From: Streptomyces ochraceiscleroticus
GTDB taxonomy: Bacteria; Actinomycetota; Actinomycetes; Streptomycetales; Streptomycetaceae
Reading direction: 5' to 3'
Length of the DNA: 64,000 nt
Assembly: GCF_000720485.1 (NCBI RefSeq)
Contig: NZ_JOAX01000008.1
Span: forward strand, 261,509 to 325,508
The translations under genes were made by a program, and so were the position numbers. The notes beneath the pieces are model-generated. The model was not told the origin of the DNA, did not search any database, and saw only the letters and a program-made list of their open reading frames with translations. This document shows positions 34,907 to 43,413 of this stretch, one piece after another (positions within the stretch are counted from its first letter, which is position 1; every line of letters starts with the position of its first letter).

Positions 34907-35605
34907 TCAGGCGTCGCCCGGTACGAGGGCGAACAGCCGGGCCGCCAGCTCCGCGAAGGGGCCGTCGATCGGCTCGGCGGCGAGGATCGCCCGCAGCGTC
35001 TCCGCCGTCTCCTCGTCGTACGCGGCGCTCACTGCCGCCAGCGCGGCGAAGTCGTGCACGAGCTGCCGCTCCAGCTCGGCGCGCGGGATGCGCTTGCCGT
35101 CCAGCCACTGCAGCGCGGTGGACTCGGCGAGCGAGATCCAGGAGCGGATGACCAGCTCCATGCGCGGGGCCGGGGTGACCAGGCCCAGGTGGACGACGAT
35201 CTGCTCGTAGGCGGACTGCCGCACGCCGTTGATCATCGCGCTGGTGCGGCTGGAGCCGACCGCCGGGCCGCCGCGCATCAGCGCGGAGAAGCCGGGGCCG
35301 TGCTCGTCGACGAAGTCGAAGAAGCGGCCCATGACCCGCAGCAGGCGGGAGCCCAGCGGGCCTTCGTGCGGCTCGACGAAGCGCGCGGCCAGCTCGTCGG
35401 CGGCCCGGCCGAGCGCCGCCTCGTACAGGCTCTGCTTGCCGGGGAAGTAGTGGTAGACCAGCGGCCGCGAGATGCCCGCGGCCTCGGCTATCTCATCGAT
35501 CGACACGTCCTCGGGCGCACGGTGGCTGAACAGGCCCAGAGCCACGGAGATCAGTTGGTCACGGCGTTCCTCGACGCCCATCCTGCGGCGCACCCCGGTC
35601 GTCAT
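34907..35605 (-). CDS. TetR family regulator
   Basis: A 232-residue TetR/AcrR repressor: helix-turn-helix VSIDEIAEAAGISRPLVYHYF (residues 34-54) and a helical ligand domain (PF13305/TetR_C-like). It lies 85 nt downstream of a ferredoxin-reductase gene on the same strand and probably controls the metal-hydrolase/reductase operon (35691-37689). The ATG at 35605 is followed by a basic segment MTTGVRRRMGVEERRD. No clear palindrome is visible close to it. Confidence 0.86.
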   Translation of the reverse strand: MTTGVRRRMGVEERRDQLISVALGLFSHRAPEDVSIDEIAEAAGISRPLVYHYFPGKQSLYEAALGRAADELAARFVEPHEGPLGSRLLRVMGRFFDFVDEHGPGFSALMRGGPAVGSSRTSAMINGVRQSAYEQIVVHLGLVTPAPRMELVIRSWISLAESTALQWLDGKRIPRAELERQLVHDFAALAAVSAAYDEETAETLRAILAAEPIDGPFAELAARLFALVPGDA

Positions 35606-35690
35606 GCGAACACCCTAACGACCGGGGTGCGGCAGCGGTATGCCACCGCCTCCAGGCCCGTACCGCTTCAGCCCCGGAGGGGAGCCTGCC

Positions 35691-36770
35691 TCACAGATCC
35701 AGCACCAGCCGCTCCCCGTGGCAGCGCGAGACGCAGATCAGCATCTGGTCGTGGCGCTCGGCGTCGGTCAGCAGCTCGTCGCGGTGGTCGATGTCGCCCT
35801 CGACCACACTCTGCAGGCAGGTACCGCAGAAGCCCTGCTCACAGCTGTACGGGAGGTTCGGCAGGGCCTGCTCGCGGACGGCACGCAGGATGCTCTGGTC
35901 CCCGGCCACCGCGACCGTGGCGCCGGTGCGCCGCAGCTCCACCTCGAAGGCGCCGCCCGTCGTGCCGGCCGCCGGCGCGAACGCCTCGGTGTGCAGTTCC
36001 AGCCCCTCGGGCAGCAGCTCGGCGACCGCGTCCATCAGGGGCTGCGGGCCGCAGCAGTAGACGGCGGAGTGCGGCGGCGCGCCGGCGAGCACGGCGGCCA
36101 GGTCCGGCCGGCCGTCCTCGTCCTCGGCGACGACCGTCACTCGGTCCCCGCCCGCCCCCGCCAGCTTCTCGATCTCGGCCAGGAACGGCATCGAGACGCG
36201 CGACCGCCCGTAGTACAGCAGCCGCCACGGCACGCCCTCCCGCTCGGCCTGGCGGACCATCGGCAGGATCGGCGTGATCCCGATGCCGCCCGCGAGGAAG
36301 AGGTACGCGTGGCAGTCCGCCAGCCGGAAGCGGTTGCGCGGCCCGCGTACTTCCACGACCGTGCCCTCGTGGAGCTGCTCGTGCACCTCGCGCGAGCCGC
36401 CCCGGCCGTCCTCGATGAGCCGGGCGGCGATGGTGTACGTACCGCCGTCGGCGACGTCACCGCAGAGCGAGTACTGGCGCACTGCGCCCGAGGGCAGCAC
36501 GAGGTCGATGTGCGCGCCCGGCTCCCAGCCCGGCAGCCGCTCGCCCTCCAGGCGCAGCCGTACGACGCCCTCGGCCTCCTCGGCGCGCTCGATGACCAGC
36601 AGTTCGCGGCGGCCGGGGCGCCCGGCGCCCGAGACCGGCTCCTCCAGGGCCGGCATCGGCCACAGCGGGGACTCCTCGACCCGGCGGCGCAGGGCGCGGT
36701 TGACCAGCAGCGCCGCGCCGGTGGCCACCACGAGGGCGCGGACGCGGCGGGAGCGGAAGACGGCGGTCAT
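35691..36770 (-). CDS. ferredoxin-type oxidoreductase (FMN/FAD, NAD, 2Fe-2S)
   Basis: A 359-residue redox protein of the phthalate/vanillate dioxygenase-reductase type. After an N-terminal hydrophobic patch (residues 12-24) comes a flavin-binding beta barrel with RQYSLCGD, then the NAD domain (FLAGGIGITPILPM and CCGPQPLMDAV), and finally a plant-type ferredoxin domain. The 2Fe-2S cysteines are CEQGFCGTC plus the downstream Cys in LICVSRC. It takes electrons from NAD(P)H for a partner oxygenase. Its start is 1 nt after the stop of the diiron metal-hydrolase-like gene, a natural partner. The pairing is by context only. Confidence 0.88.
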   Translation of the reverse strand: MTAVFRSRRVRALVVATGAALLVNRALRRRVEESPLWPMPALEEPVSGAGRPGRRELLVIERAEEAEGVVRLRLEGERLPGWEPGAHIDLVLPSGAVRQYSLCGDVADGGTYTIAARLIEDGRGGSREVHEQLHEGTVVEVRGPRNRFRLADCHAYLFLAGGIGITPILPMVRQAEREGVPWRLLYYGRSRVSMPFLAEIEKLAGAGGDRVTVVAEDEDGRPDLAAVLAGAPPHSAVYCCGPQPLMDAVAELLPEGLELHTEAFAPAAGTTGGAFEVELRRTGATVAVAGDQSILRAVREQALPNLPYSCEQGFCGTCLQSVVEGDIDHRDELLTDAERHDQMLICVSRCHGERLVLDL

Positions 36771-36771
36771 G

Positions 36772-37689
36772 TCAGGCGGCTCCGGGAGAGGTGCGGGACT
36801 CCGCGGCGGTCGCGGCGGGGGAGGCGGCGAGGTACGCGGCGGCCTGCGAGGTGCTGCCGTACTGCGAGGGGTGGTACGTGCGGTGCAGGTACTGCGGGAT
36901 CGTGCGGGCCACGGCGCCGGTGGTCGGCAGCACGCCCTGCCGACCGGCCCGGAAGAACTCCTTGAACGACGCCTTGCCGTCCAGCAGGGTCGGGTCGTTC
37001 GCCATGAAGAAGCGCACGCCGCGCTGCCACAGGAAGACCAGCGCGGCGAAGGCGGTGGCCCAGGTGCGGGCGCGGCGCCGGTAGCCGCCGTCGAGGTGCA
37101 GGAAGAGGTCGAAGGCGACCGAGCGGTGCTCGACCTCCTCGGCGCCGTGCCAGCGCAGCAGGTCCAGCATGGTGGCGTCGGCGCCCTTGGCGTCCAGCGC
37201 CTCGGCGTTGAGCACCCAGTCCCCGAGGAACGCCGTGTAGTGCTCGATCGCGGCGATCAGCGCGACCCGCTCCAGCAGCCACCAGTGGCGCGCGCGGCCC
37301 GGCGGCAGGGTGCGGTCGCCGAGCAGCTTCTCGAAGAGCCAGTCGACCTGCGCGGTGTACGGCGTGGGGTCCAGGCCCTGCTTCTTGAGGTGCGGCAGCA
37401 CGTCGTCGTGGGCCTGGGAGTGCATCGCCTCCTGGCCGATGAACCCGATGACGTCGGCGCGCAGCCGCTCGTCCCGGATGTACGGCAGCACCTGCTTGTA
37501 GACGTGCACGAACCAGCGCTCGCCCGCCGGCAGCAGCAGGTGCAGCACGTTGATCGTGTGCGTGGTGGACGGGTCGCCGGGGACCCAGTGCAGCGGGGTG
37601 CCGGCCCAGTCGAAAGCGACGTTGCGGGCCTTCAGCGGTATGTGTTCGGACGCGACCGGCTCGGGCCGCAACGGGGCCTTGTTAGACAT
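36772..37689 (-). CDS. ferritin-like metal-dependent hydrolase/oxygenase (PF10118 type)
   Basis: A 305-residue all-helical protein of the "predicted metal-dependent hydrolase" family (PF10118). The conserved metal ligands of a ferritin-like diiron core are visible: GERWFVHVYK (Glu), GQEAMHSQAH (Glu and His), AIEHYTA (Glu-His) and GAEEVEHRSVAFD (Glu, His). The family name is historical; the carboxylate/His four-helix pattern would equally fit a diiron oxygenase. The gene directly behind encodes an NAD(P)H-ferredoxin reductase, which would supply electrons. The pair may therefore be a small membrane or lipid-modifying monooxygenase system. The substrate is unknown. Confidence 0.8.
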   Translation of the reverse strand: MSNKAPLRPEPVASEHIPLKARNVAFDWAGTPLHWVPGDPSTTHTINVLHLLLPAGERWFVHVYKQVLPYIRDERLRADVIGFIGQEAMHSQAHDDVLPHLKKQGLDPTPYTAQVDWLFEKLLGDRTLPPGRARHWWLLERVALIAAIEHYTAFLGDWVLNAEALDAKGADATMLDLLRWHGAEEVEHRSVAFDLFLHLDGGYRRRARTWATAFAALVFLWQRGVRFFMANDPTLLDGKASFKEFFRAGRQGVLPTTGAVARTIPQYLHRTYHPSQYGSTSQAAAYLAASPAATAAESRTSPGAA

Positions 37690-37758
37690 GGCGTCAATGT
37701 ACTGGGCGGTAAGGAGAGAGCGACAGACCCTTGCACGAGGTTTTCCCGCACCATGCCG

Positions 37759-37790
37759 ACGGGGGTACGGGCGCGTGCCCGTACCCCCGT
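37759..37790 (-). terminator. strong hairpin after the 660-aa membrane protein gene
   Basis: Perfect 14-bp arms ACGGGGGTACGGGC (37759-37772) and GCCCGTACCCCCGT (37777-37790) with loop GCGT start 20 nt past the stop codon at 37810. Confidence 0.82.
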
Positions 37791-37809
37791 TCCGTGGCCC
37801 CCGGGCCGC

Positions 37810-39792
37810 TCAGTGCAGCGCCGTGAGCCGCCCGCCGTCCGGCAGCCGTGCGGTGAGCCGGGCCCGCTCGCCCGCCTCGGCGCGCACCGCCAGCAGCCGG
37901 CCCTTCGTACGGCCGCTCACCCCGCCGCCCGCCGTCACCTTGCGCAGGTCCGCGCTGCCCGCCGCCACCAGCCACCAGTGCCCGGCCGCCGACTTCCACA
38001 GCACCCCGGCCAGCGCGTGCGGCGACCGCGGCCCGCAGGCCCGGCCGCCCTCCGTCCGGGCCGCCACCGCACCCGGTGGGTACCGCCGCGCCCCGGACGC
38101 GCCGTCCGCCACCGGCGCCTGGAACTGCGCCATCGTCCGGCTCCCGGGCCCCCGCCAGGTCTCGGCCCGCGTGCACAGCCACGCCGCCGTCCCGCCGTGC
38201 TCCGGAAGCCGCTGGCGCGCGTACTCCCAGGCGTTCACGCTCCGCACGCCCAGCGACCGCACGGCCGAGAGCTGGCAGGCCGTGCGCGCCCAGGCCGTCA
38301 GCGCCGCGTCGCCCGACGGCTCGCCCGCGCGGCCCGGAGCGCCGTACGTCAGCCGCGCCGGCGTCAGCTCGCCCAGGTCGGTGTAGAGGTGCCCGGCCAT
38401 CCGCAGCGCGGGCCAGCGGGCGCAGGACGCGCCGCGCGCGGGCGCGGGCGCCGGGTCCGTCACTCCGTCCGCCGTGCGGCCCAGCGCGGCCGCCCGCTCC
38501 GCCGGACCGCCGGTCAGGTCGGCGAGCGCGACCTTGCGCACCCAAGGGGCCGTCAGATAGCGGACGTTGCCGTCCGTGCGGCTGACCACCAGCGCCGCCG
38601 ACCCCGCGGCGTCGGCCCCGTCCGTACGTGCGAAGTCCAGTGCCGCGCCGCCGCCCGGCCCGTCCGCCGACTCCGCGTACCGCGCCACCCGTAGCCCGTC
38701 GTACAGCAGCACCACGGCCGCCCGGTCCACCACGCCCGCGAACAACAACTGCGCGGGACCGGCGGCGGGCCCGGACGGCGTGCCGGGCGTCGCGGAGACC
38801 TGTACCCGGGGGCCGGGGCGGGCCCAGGCCGCCAGCGCGCGGCGCAGCAGGGCATTGTCGTGCGTCCGGCCGCCGCGCGCCGGCCAGGCCGAGAAGTCCG
38901 TACGGACCGCGGTCACCCAGGCATGATCGGGCGCGCGGGTCAACTCGCCCGGATCCAGGGCTCGTTCGGCCGCAGCGTTGCGGGCGTACGGGGGCGCCGC
39001 CGCACCGTCCCGTCCCCAGCCGTCGCCCGGCAGCGCGAGCAGCGCCCCGCACACCGCCGCCGCGGCGCCCGCCGCCAGCGCGGCACGCACATGCTGCCGT
39101 CGCCGGATCAGGTCCGTCGGCCGGGCCTGCAGAGAGCAGGGGTCGAACTCGGCGGAGTCCAGCAGCGAGCCGTCCCGGCTGCCCGCCGGGGCCGCGGCAC
39201 CGTCCGCCTCGGCCAGCGCGTCCCGCGGCTCCGCCACGCCCGCGGCCGCCAGCGTCCGCCGCACCTCGCGGTCGCCGAGCCCCTCCAGACCGCGCAGCGC
39301 GTACGCCGCGCGGGCCGGGGCCGACAGCGCCGACAGGGTCTGGTCCAGGGCCAGTTCGTCGGCGCCGCCGGAGCGCGGGAAGAGCCGCAGCCCCCAGACC
39401 TGGGGGAGCGGCGGCGGGAGGTGCGGCAGCGGCACCCGCCAGGGGCCGAGGCGCAGCGCGGGACGGCCCGAGGCGAGCGCCGCGCGCAGCACCCGCTGGC
39501 GCACGAAGGCGTACGCGGGGTCCGGCGCGGGCCGCCCGTCAGCGCCGGGGCGCTGCGCGGGCAGCGCGCTCTCCGCGACGTCGGTGCGGTGCCGGGGCAG
39601 TGCGCGCTGGGTGACGGCGTGCGCGGTCAGGACCCGGCGGCTGCGGCCGAGCCGGGGCGGCAGCACCAGATAGGCCAGCCGCACCAGCCGTGGGTAGTGC
39701 TCCACGAGCACGGCTTCGGCCTGCTCGACGTCGATGACGCCCAGCGGGGAGGTGCGGTCCGGTGGCGGGGATATTGCCTGCTGCTGTTCCAC
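37810..39792 (-). CDS. sigma-factor-like N-terminal region fused to a membrane/extracellular domain, unknown function
   Basis: A 660-residue conserved-type protein that I cannot assign. Residues 22-100 (EAVLVEHYPRLVRLAYLVLP) resemble region 2 of ECF sigma factors. Residues 155-200 (LSALSAPARAAYALRGLEGL, then GDREVRRTLAAAG) look like a degenerate region-4 helix-turn-helix. After a Leu/Arg-rich linker a single transmembrane helix follows (about 236-256). A roughly 400-residue domain with several Trp and Cys residues would then be outside the cell. It is preceded by a near-perfect palindrome (39815-39839) and followed by a strong terminator, so it is its own transcription unit. The sigma resemblance is an inference from pattern, not a demonstrated activity. 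Confidence 0.7.
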   Translation of the reverse strand: MEQQQAISPPPDRTSPLGVIDVEQAEAVLVEHYPRLVRLAYLVLPPRLGRSRRVLTAHAVTQRALPRHRTDVAESALPAQRPGADGRPAPDPAYAFVRQRVLRAALASGRPALRLGPWRVPLPHLPPPLPQVWGLRLFPRSGGADELALDQTLSALSAPARAAYALRGLEGLGDREVRRTLAAAGVAEPRDALAEADGAAAPAGSRDGSLLDSAEFDPCSLQARPTDLIRRRQHVRAALAAGAAAAVCGALLALPGDGWGRDGAAAPPYARNAAAERALDPGELTRAPDHAWVTAVRTDFSAWPARGGRTHDNALLRRALAAWARPGPRVQVSATPGTPSGPAAGPAQLLFAGVVDRAAVVLLYDGLRVARYAESADGPGGGAALDFARTDGADAAGSAALVVSRTDGNVRYLTAPWVRKVALADLTGGPAERAAALGRTADGVTDPAPAPARGASCARWPALRMAGHLYTDLGELTPARLTYGAPGRAGEPSGDAALTAWARTACQLSAVRSLGVRSVNAWEYARQRLPEHGGTAAWLCTRAETWRGPGSRTMAQFQAPVADGASGARRYPPGAVAARTEGGRACGPRSPHALAGVLWKSAAGHWWLVAAGSADLRKVTAGGGVSGRTKGRLLAVRAEAGERARLTARLPDGGRLTALH

Positions 39793-39814
39793 GTTCCGTA
39801 GAACGAGTGATTCT

Positions 39815-39839
39815 TCGGATGGTCACTTTGACCATCGGA
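39815..39839. promoter_or_regulatory. palindromic operator candidate 22 nt upstream of the 39792 start
   Basis: TCGGATGGTCA - CTT - TGACCATCGGA: 11-bp arms with one mismatch around 3 nt. Size, symmetry and position favour a repressor or activator site over a terminator. Confidence 0.55.
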
Positions 39840-39840
39840 C

Positions 39841-39865
39841 GGACCGGCCGGGGCGCGGCCGGTCC
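39841..39865 (-). terminator. hairpin after the DUF397 gene
   Basis: Perfect arms GGACCGGCC (39841-39849) and GGCCGGTCC (39857-39865) with a 7-nt loop, 27 nt downstream of the DUF397 stop codon. Confidence 0.65.
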
Positions 39866-39892
39866 GGAGCCGCGGTGCGCCGCGGCCCCCGC

Positions 39893-40129
39893 TCAGCGCT
39901 GCCGGTCGAGGTCGAACTCGCCGTCCCGGGCGCCCAGTACGAACGCGCGCCACTCGCCCTCGGTGTACCGCAGCACCACGTCGGGGTCGGTGGAATTGCG
40001 CATCGCCACCGCGCCGCGCTCCAGGAACGCGATCTCCACGGCCTCCTCGGCGTCGCCGGGGGCGCGCTGCCAGACGGCGTCGGAGATGTCGAGGGCGTAG
40101 AGCCACTCCTTCTCGGCTGCGGCACTCAT
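39893..40129 (-). CDS. DUF397 domain protein
   Basis: A 78-residue small acidic protein matching DUF397: a Trp near the N-terminus, a VEIAFLERGAVAMRNSTDP core and the WRAFVLGARDGEFD C-terminus. In actinomycetes DUF397 proteins are usually encoded beside XRE-type helix-turn-helix regulators and anti-sigma-like kinases and act as their partners. No such regulator gene is adjacent here, so this is an orphan DUF397 gene. ATG 40129 has GAGGAG 8 nt upstream. Confidence 0.85.
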   Translation of the reverse strand: MSAAAEKEWLYALDISDAVWQRAPGDAEEAVEIAFLERGAVAMRNSTDPDVVLRYTEGEWRAFVLGARDGEFDLDRQR

Positions 40130-40203
40130 GCGGTGCACTCCTCGCGATAGCCCGGTCGGTACGGAGGTCAGCGTACGCCGCGCGGACCGGCCGCGGGGAG
40201 CGT

Positions 40204-40249
40204 ACGGCAAGGCCCCGGACAGCGCGTGTGCCGTCCGGGGCCCTGCCGT
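40204..40249 (-). terminator. strong hairpin after the GH89 gene
   Basis: The core arms GGCCCCGGAC (40211-40220) and GTCCGGGGCC (40233-40242) are perfect. Outer ACGGCA/TGCCGT pairs extend the stem to 17 bp with one A-C mismatch. It starts 11 nt past the GH89 stop codon. Confidence 0.8.
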
Positions 40250-40260
40250 GGCGCCGCGGG

Positions 40261-43200
40261 TCAGTCCGTGCGCCAGCCGTCGAACTCCACCCGGCCGCGG
40301 GCGCCCGAGCCGTTGTTGGCCGCCGACATGTGCAGCCCCGCGTCCTGCGCGGCGGCCGCGCCGGGCACGGTGGCGGTGGCGACGGTGCGCCAGGTGTCAC
40401 CGTCGTCCGTGGAGTACTCGCCCTTGAACGCGCCGCCCGCTTCCCGCGAAAGCCGCAGCGTCACCGGGGTCTTGACGCCCGTGACCCGCTCGTACCGGTC
40501 CAGCATGCCGTCGCCGTCGGTGTCGTAGGACAGCGCGACTCCGTTGTCCGGGGTGACGGAGAGGTTCACGAACCCCGCCGAGTCCGCCTCCGCCAGGCTG
40601 TTGCGGACGGCGATCCCGGCGCGCGCCCAGGGGCCTGTGGCCGTCTGCCCGGTCACCTTCACCGTCACCGAACCACCTGCGCGCAGCGCGCCCGGACGGT
40701 AGACGGCACCGAACTCGGCGGTGGCCTTCCACAGGTCGGCGCCCGCCCCGTCGATGGCGAACCGCCCGTCGAGCTGGCCGAAAACCGCCTCGTTCGTGGT
40801 GACCGTGCGCAAGCCCTCGTCCAGCGGCCCGGCCACGAAGAGCGACCCCGTACGCACCGTCGAGACCGCCGTCTCGCCCTGCGGTCCGTAACTCACCGTC
40901 AGTTCGTACGGCATCGGCTTCAGCGGCGACGTCAGGGGCTCGGCGGGCGCCGCGACCCGCCAGTCGACGTCTCCCTTGCCGCCGGCCGGTATTGACGGCA
41001 GCGAGACGGGGCCGCGGTCCTCGGCGTCCACGCCGCTCAGCGCGAAGTCCACCCGGCCGGTGTCCCGCAGCCCGCTGACGTTGTGCAGGGTGGCGGTGAC
41101 GGTGGTCGCGCCGCCCGGCTCCATGGCGGCCGGCTCGGCGGTGACCACGACCCGCCCCTGGTACGGCGCCTTGGCGAGCACGTCGTGCACCTTCTGGGCG
41201 GTGCGGTACGCGTCCGTGGTGGGCCGCAGCGGGTAGTTCTTGCGCTCCCGCGTCCACGGCTCCTCTATGGCATACCAGTCGAACGCCTTCGGCTTCCGCT
41301 TTCCGGCGAGGGCGTCCTCCAGCTCGTCCAAGTACCGCTGCCACTGCGGGAGATGGAAGTCGCCGATCAGGCCGTGCCAGTCGCGGTTGGCGTAGTTGGC
41401 GAGCTTCCCGCCGTCCGCGGTGGGCCGGTCCGCCCACGTGGTGACCAGCACTCGCGCGGTGCGCTCGAGCTGCGCCGCCTCCGTGGCACCGGTCGCCATC
41501 CGCTTGGCGGCGTCCAGCCACGGCCCGAGGAGGAAGTGCCGGTGTGCGCCGGTCATGTCCTCGCTGAGCCGCATCAGTTGGAGCCAGAGCTTGGCGAGGG
41601 CGCGGAAGGCGGCCAGGTCCTTGCGCTGGTACGCCTCCTGGAGCTGCGGGATGAGCTGCCAGGAACGGTTCGCCAGCGCCTGCCGGCCCAGGTCGGTCAG
41701 GTCCAGCCGGTACGCGTCGCTGTTGCGCAGCGCGGGCCGGACCGCCAGCAGCGCGGCGAACGCGGCGTCGAGCCGGGCGGAGGAGAACGCGGGCGTGTGC
41801 GTGGCGTAGTACGTGCCGGAGCGGGCGGTCAGCGACGGGCGCGCGGCGAAGATCGAGTCGTGCGGCCGCCCGTCCTTGCTGCTGATCTCGTACGTGCTCT
41901 CCCGGAGCGCCGCGAAGGCCGCCCGGGCCTTGGCGTCCCGGCCGCCGTACCGCGCGTCCGCGTACCCGTCGAACCACGCCGCGCGGTCCACCGCCTCCTC
42001 CCGCCACGCCAGCTCGCTGAAGAGCTCGAACGCGGCCGGGTCCCGCTCGGCGGCCTCGGCCATGTAGGCCGTGCCGACCAGCTTGCTGCCCTTCTTGTCG
42101 CGCCACGTCGTGAACCGCTCGGCCCACATGTGGGTCTTGGCCCCTATGGTCGTCCGGCCGCCGAAGTTCGGGATCGTGCCGAACGCGTACGGCACGTCGC
42201 CCCAGTCCTGCTCCCGGTCCTCGACCGTCTCCAGGTCCGAGAGGCCGTCCACGATCAGCATGTGCTTGTGGTCGACGGCGTCCAGCAGGTCCCGCCGCGG
42301 ATTCTCCTGCCAGCCGAGAATCACCCACGTGGCGTCCTTGTGGGCGGCCAGCATCGCCCGCTCCACGGCCTTCGCCGCGGCCGGCACCGGGACGTCCCCC
42401 GGGTTGCCGCCTTCGTGCAGCAGGTCCATCTTGAAGTGCTTGACGGTCCCGAAGAGCTCCTTCTGGTGCCGGTAGAAGGACTGCGCCACCTTCTCGAAGA
42501 CCGTCGTCCGCGGGTCCAGCCAGTCGGGGCGCTTCAGGCCCGCCCAGTTGCCCTGCGGGACGACCCTGGCGCCGGGATTGCGCTTCACGAAACCGTCCGG
42601 GACGGTGCCGAAGTAGCCCGGCAGCACCGGGTGCATCCCCAGCGACCGCAGCCGGTCGGCGATCCGCTTGCCCAGCGCGGTCCGCTTGGCGAGCAGCTCC
42701 TTGCTGACCGGGCCGCCGTAGCCGCTCATGTTCTGCAGCAGCCACCACGGCTGGTGCGTCGGCGCCGGCAGCCAGGCCCGCGCCTCGGCGTCGGAGTACC
42801 CGAAATCCTGCAGCATCCGGTGGTACACGGCCTCCGAGCCCGCCGTGACCAGGACCTCGTTCACACCGTGCAGCGCCAGGACGTCGATCGTGCGCTCCCA
42901 GTGCGCCCAGTCGGCGTACGGCGCGGTGTACCCGTCGTGGGTGTCGTTGAGCGCGAAGCGGTGGGCGAGAGCGGTGGAGCGCTCCAGCGGGCGCTTGGGT
43001 GCGGGGAGCTTCGCGGGGAGGTCGAGCTGCTCACCGGCCCAGGAGATGTGCGCCTGGCAGGTGTACTTCAGATACCAGTTGACGCCGGTCAGGATCGCGG
43101 CCGGGCTGGTGCCCGTGACCTCGATGCGGCCGGGGGCACCGGCGACGAGGAACCGCTCGGCGGTGCCCGCGGCCCGCTTCAGCGAAATGAGGTGGAACTG

Positions 43201-43413
43201 GTCGGCGTGGTGGGGGAGGAGGCGCTTGAGCGCGGCGAGCGCCGGTGCGGTGTCGAAGGGAGCAGCGGGGGGTTTGCGGCTCGTCGGGCCCGCGGGGCGC
43301 GCCGGCCCCGGCACGGCGGAGGCGGCCATGGCGGGGGTATGCCCGCCGACCGCGACCGTGACACCCAGGGCGCCCGCGGTACCCAACACGTTGCGTCTTG
43401 TGACGTGGCTCAC
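40261..43413 (-). CDS. Tat-exported GH89 alpha-N-acetylglucosaminidase
   Basis: A 1050-residue secreted glycosidase. The N-terminus VSHVTRRNVLGTAGALGVTV is a twin-arginine signal peptide (TRRNVLG). The NAGLU (GH89) domains follow: a small N-terminal alpha/beta domain (residues about 55-150) and a TIM barrel with NDTHDGYTAPY, WERTIDVLALHGVN, GSEAVYHRML, LLHEGGNPGD and GWQENPRRDLL. An all-helical domain ends near residue 750. A tail has a beta-rich NEW3/Ig-like segment and a concanavalin-type domain (LSYDTDGDGMLDRYE). GH89 enzymes remove terminal alpha-GlcNAc from glycans such as heparan or mucin O-glycans. GTG 43413 with GGGGG 6 nt upstream is the chosen start. I do not assign the catalytic glutamates by number. 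Confidence 0.88.
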   Translation of the reverse strand: MSHVTRRNVLGTAGALGVTVAVGGHTPAMAASAVPGPARPAGPTSRKPPAAPFDTAPALAALKRLLPHHADQFHLISLKRAAGTAERFLVAGAPGRIEVTGTSPAAILTGVNWYLKYTCQAHISWAGEQLDLPAKLPAPKRPLERSTALAHRFALNDTHDGYTAPYADWAHWERTIDVLALHGVNEVLVTAGSEAVYHRMLQDFGYSDAEARAWLPAPTHQPWWLLQNMSGYGGPVSKELLAKRTALGKRIADRLRSLGMHPVLPGYFGTVPDGFVKRNPGARVVPQGNWAGLKRPDWLDPRTTVFEKVAQSFYRHQKELFGTVKHFKMDLLHEGGNPGDVPVPAAAKAVERAMLAAHKDATWVILGWQENPRRDLLDAVDHKHMLIVDGLSDLETVEDREQDWGDVPYAFGTIPNFGGRTTIGAKTHMWAERFTTWRDKKGSKLVGTAYMAEAAERDPAAFELFSELAWREEAVDRAAWFDGYADARYGGRDAKARAAFAALRESTYEISSKDGRPHDSIFAARPSLTARSGTYYATHTPAFSSARLDAAFAALLAVRPALRNSDAYRLDLTDLGRQALANRSWQLIPQLQEAYQRKDLAAFRALAKLWLQLMRLSEDMTGAHRHFLLGPWLDAAKRMATGATEAAQLERTARVLVTTWADRPTADGGKLANYANRDWHGLIGDFHLPQWQRYLDELEDALAGKRKPKAFDWYAIEEPWTRERKNYPLRPTTDAYRTAQKVHDVLAKAPYQGRVVVTAEPAAMEPGGATTVTATLHNVSGLRDTGRVDFALSGVDAEDRGPVSLPSIPAGGKGDVDWRVAAPAEPLTSPLKPMPYELTVSYGPQGETAVSTVRTGSLFVAGPLDEGLRTVTTNEAVFGQLDGRFAIDGAGADLWKATAEFGAVYRPGALRAGGSVTVKVTGQTATGPWARAGIAVRNSLAEADSAGFVNLSVTPDNGVALSYDTDGDGMLDRYERVTGVKTPVTLRLSREAGGAFKGEYSTDDGDTWRTVATATVPGAAAAQDAGLHMSAANNGSGARGRVEFDGWRTD

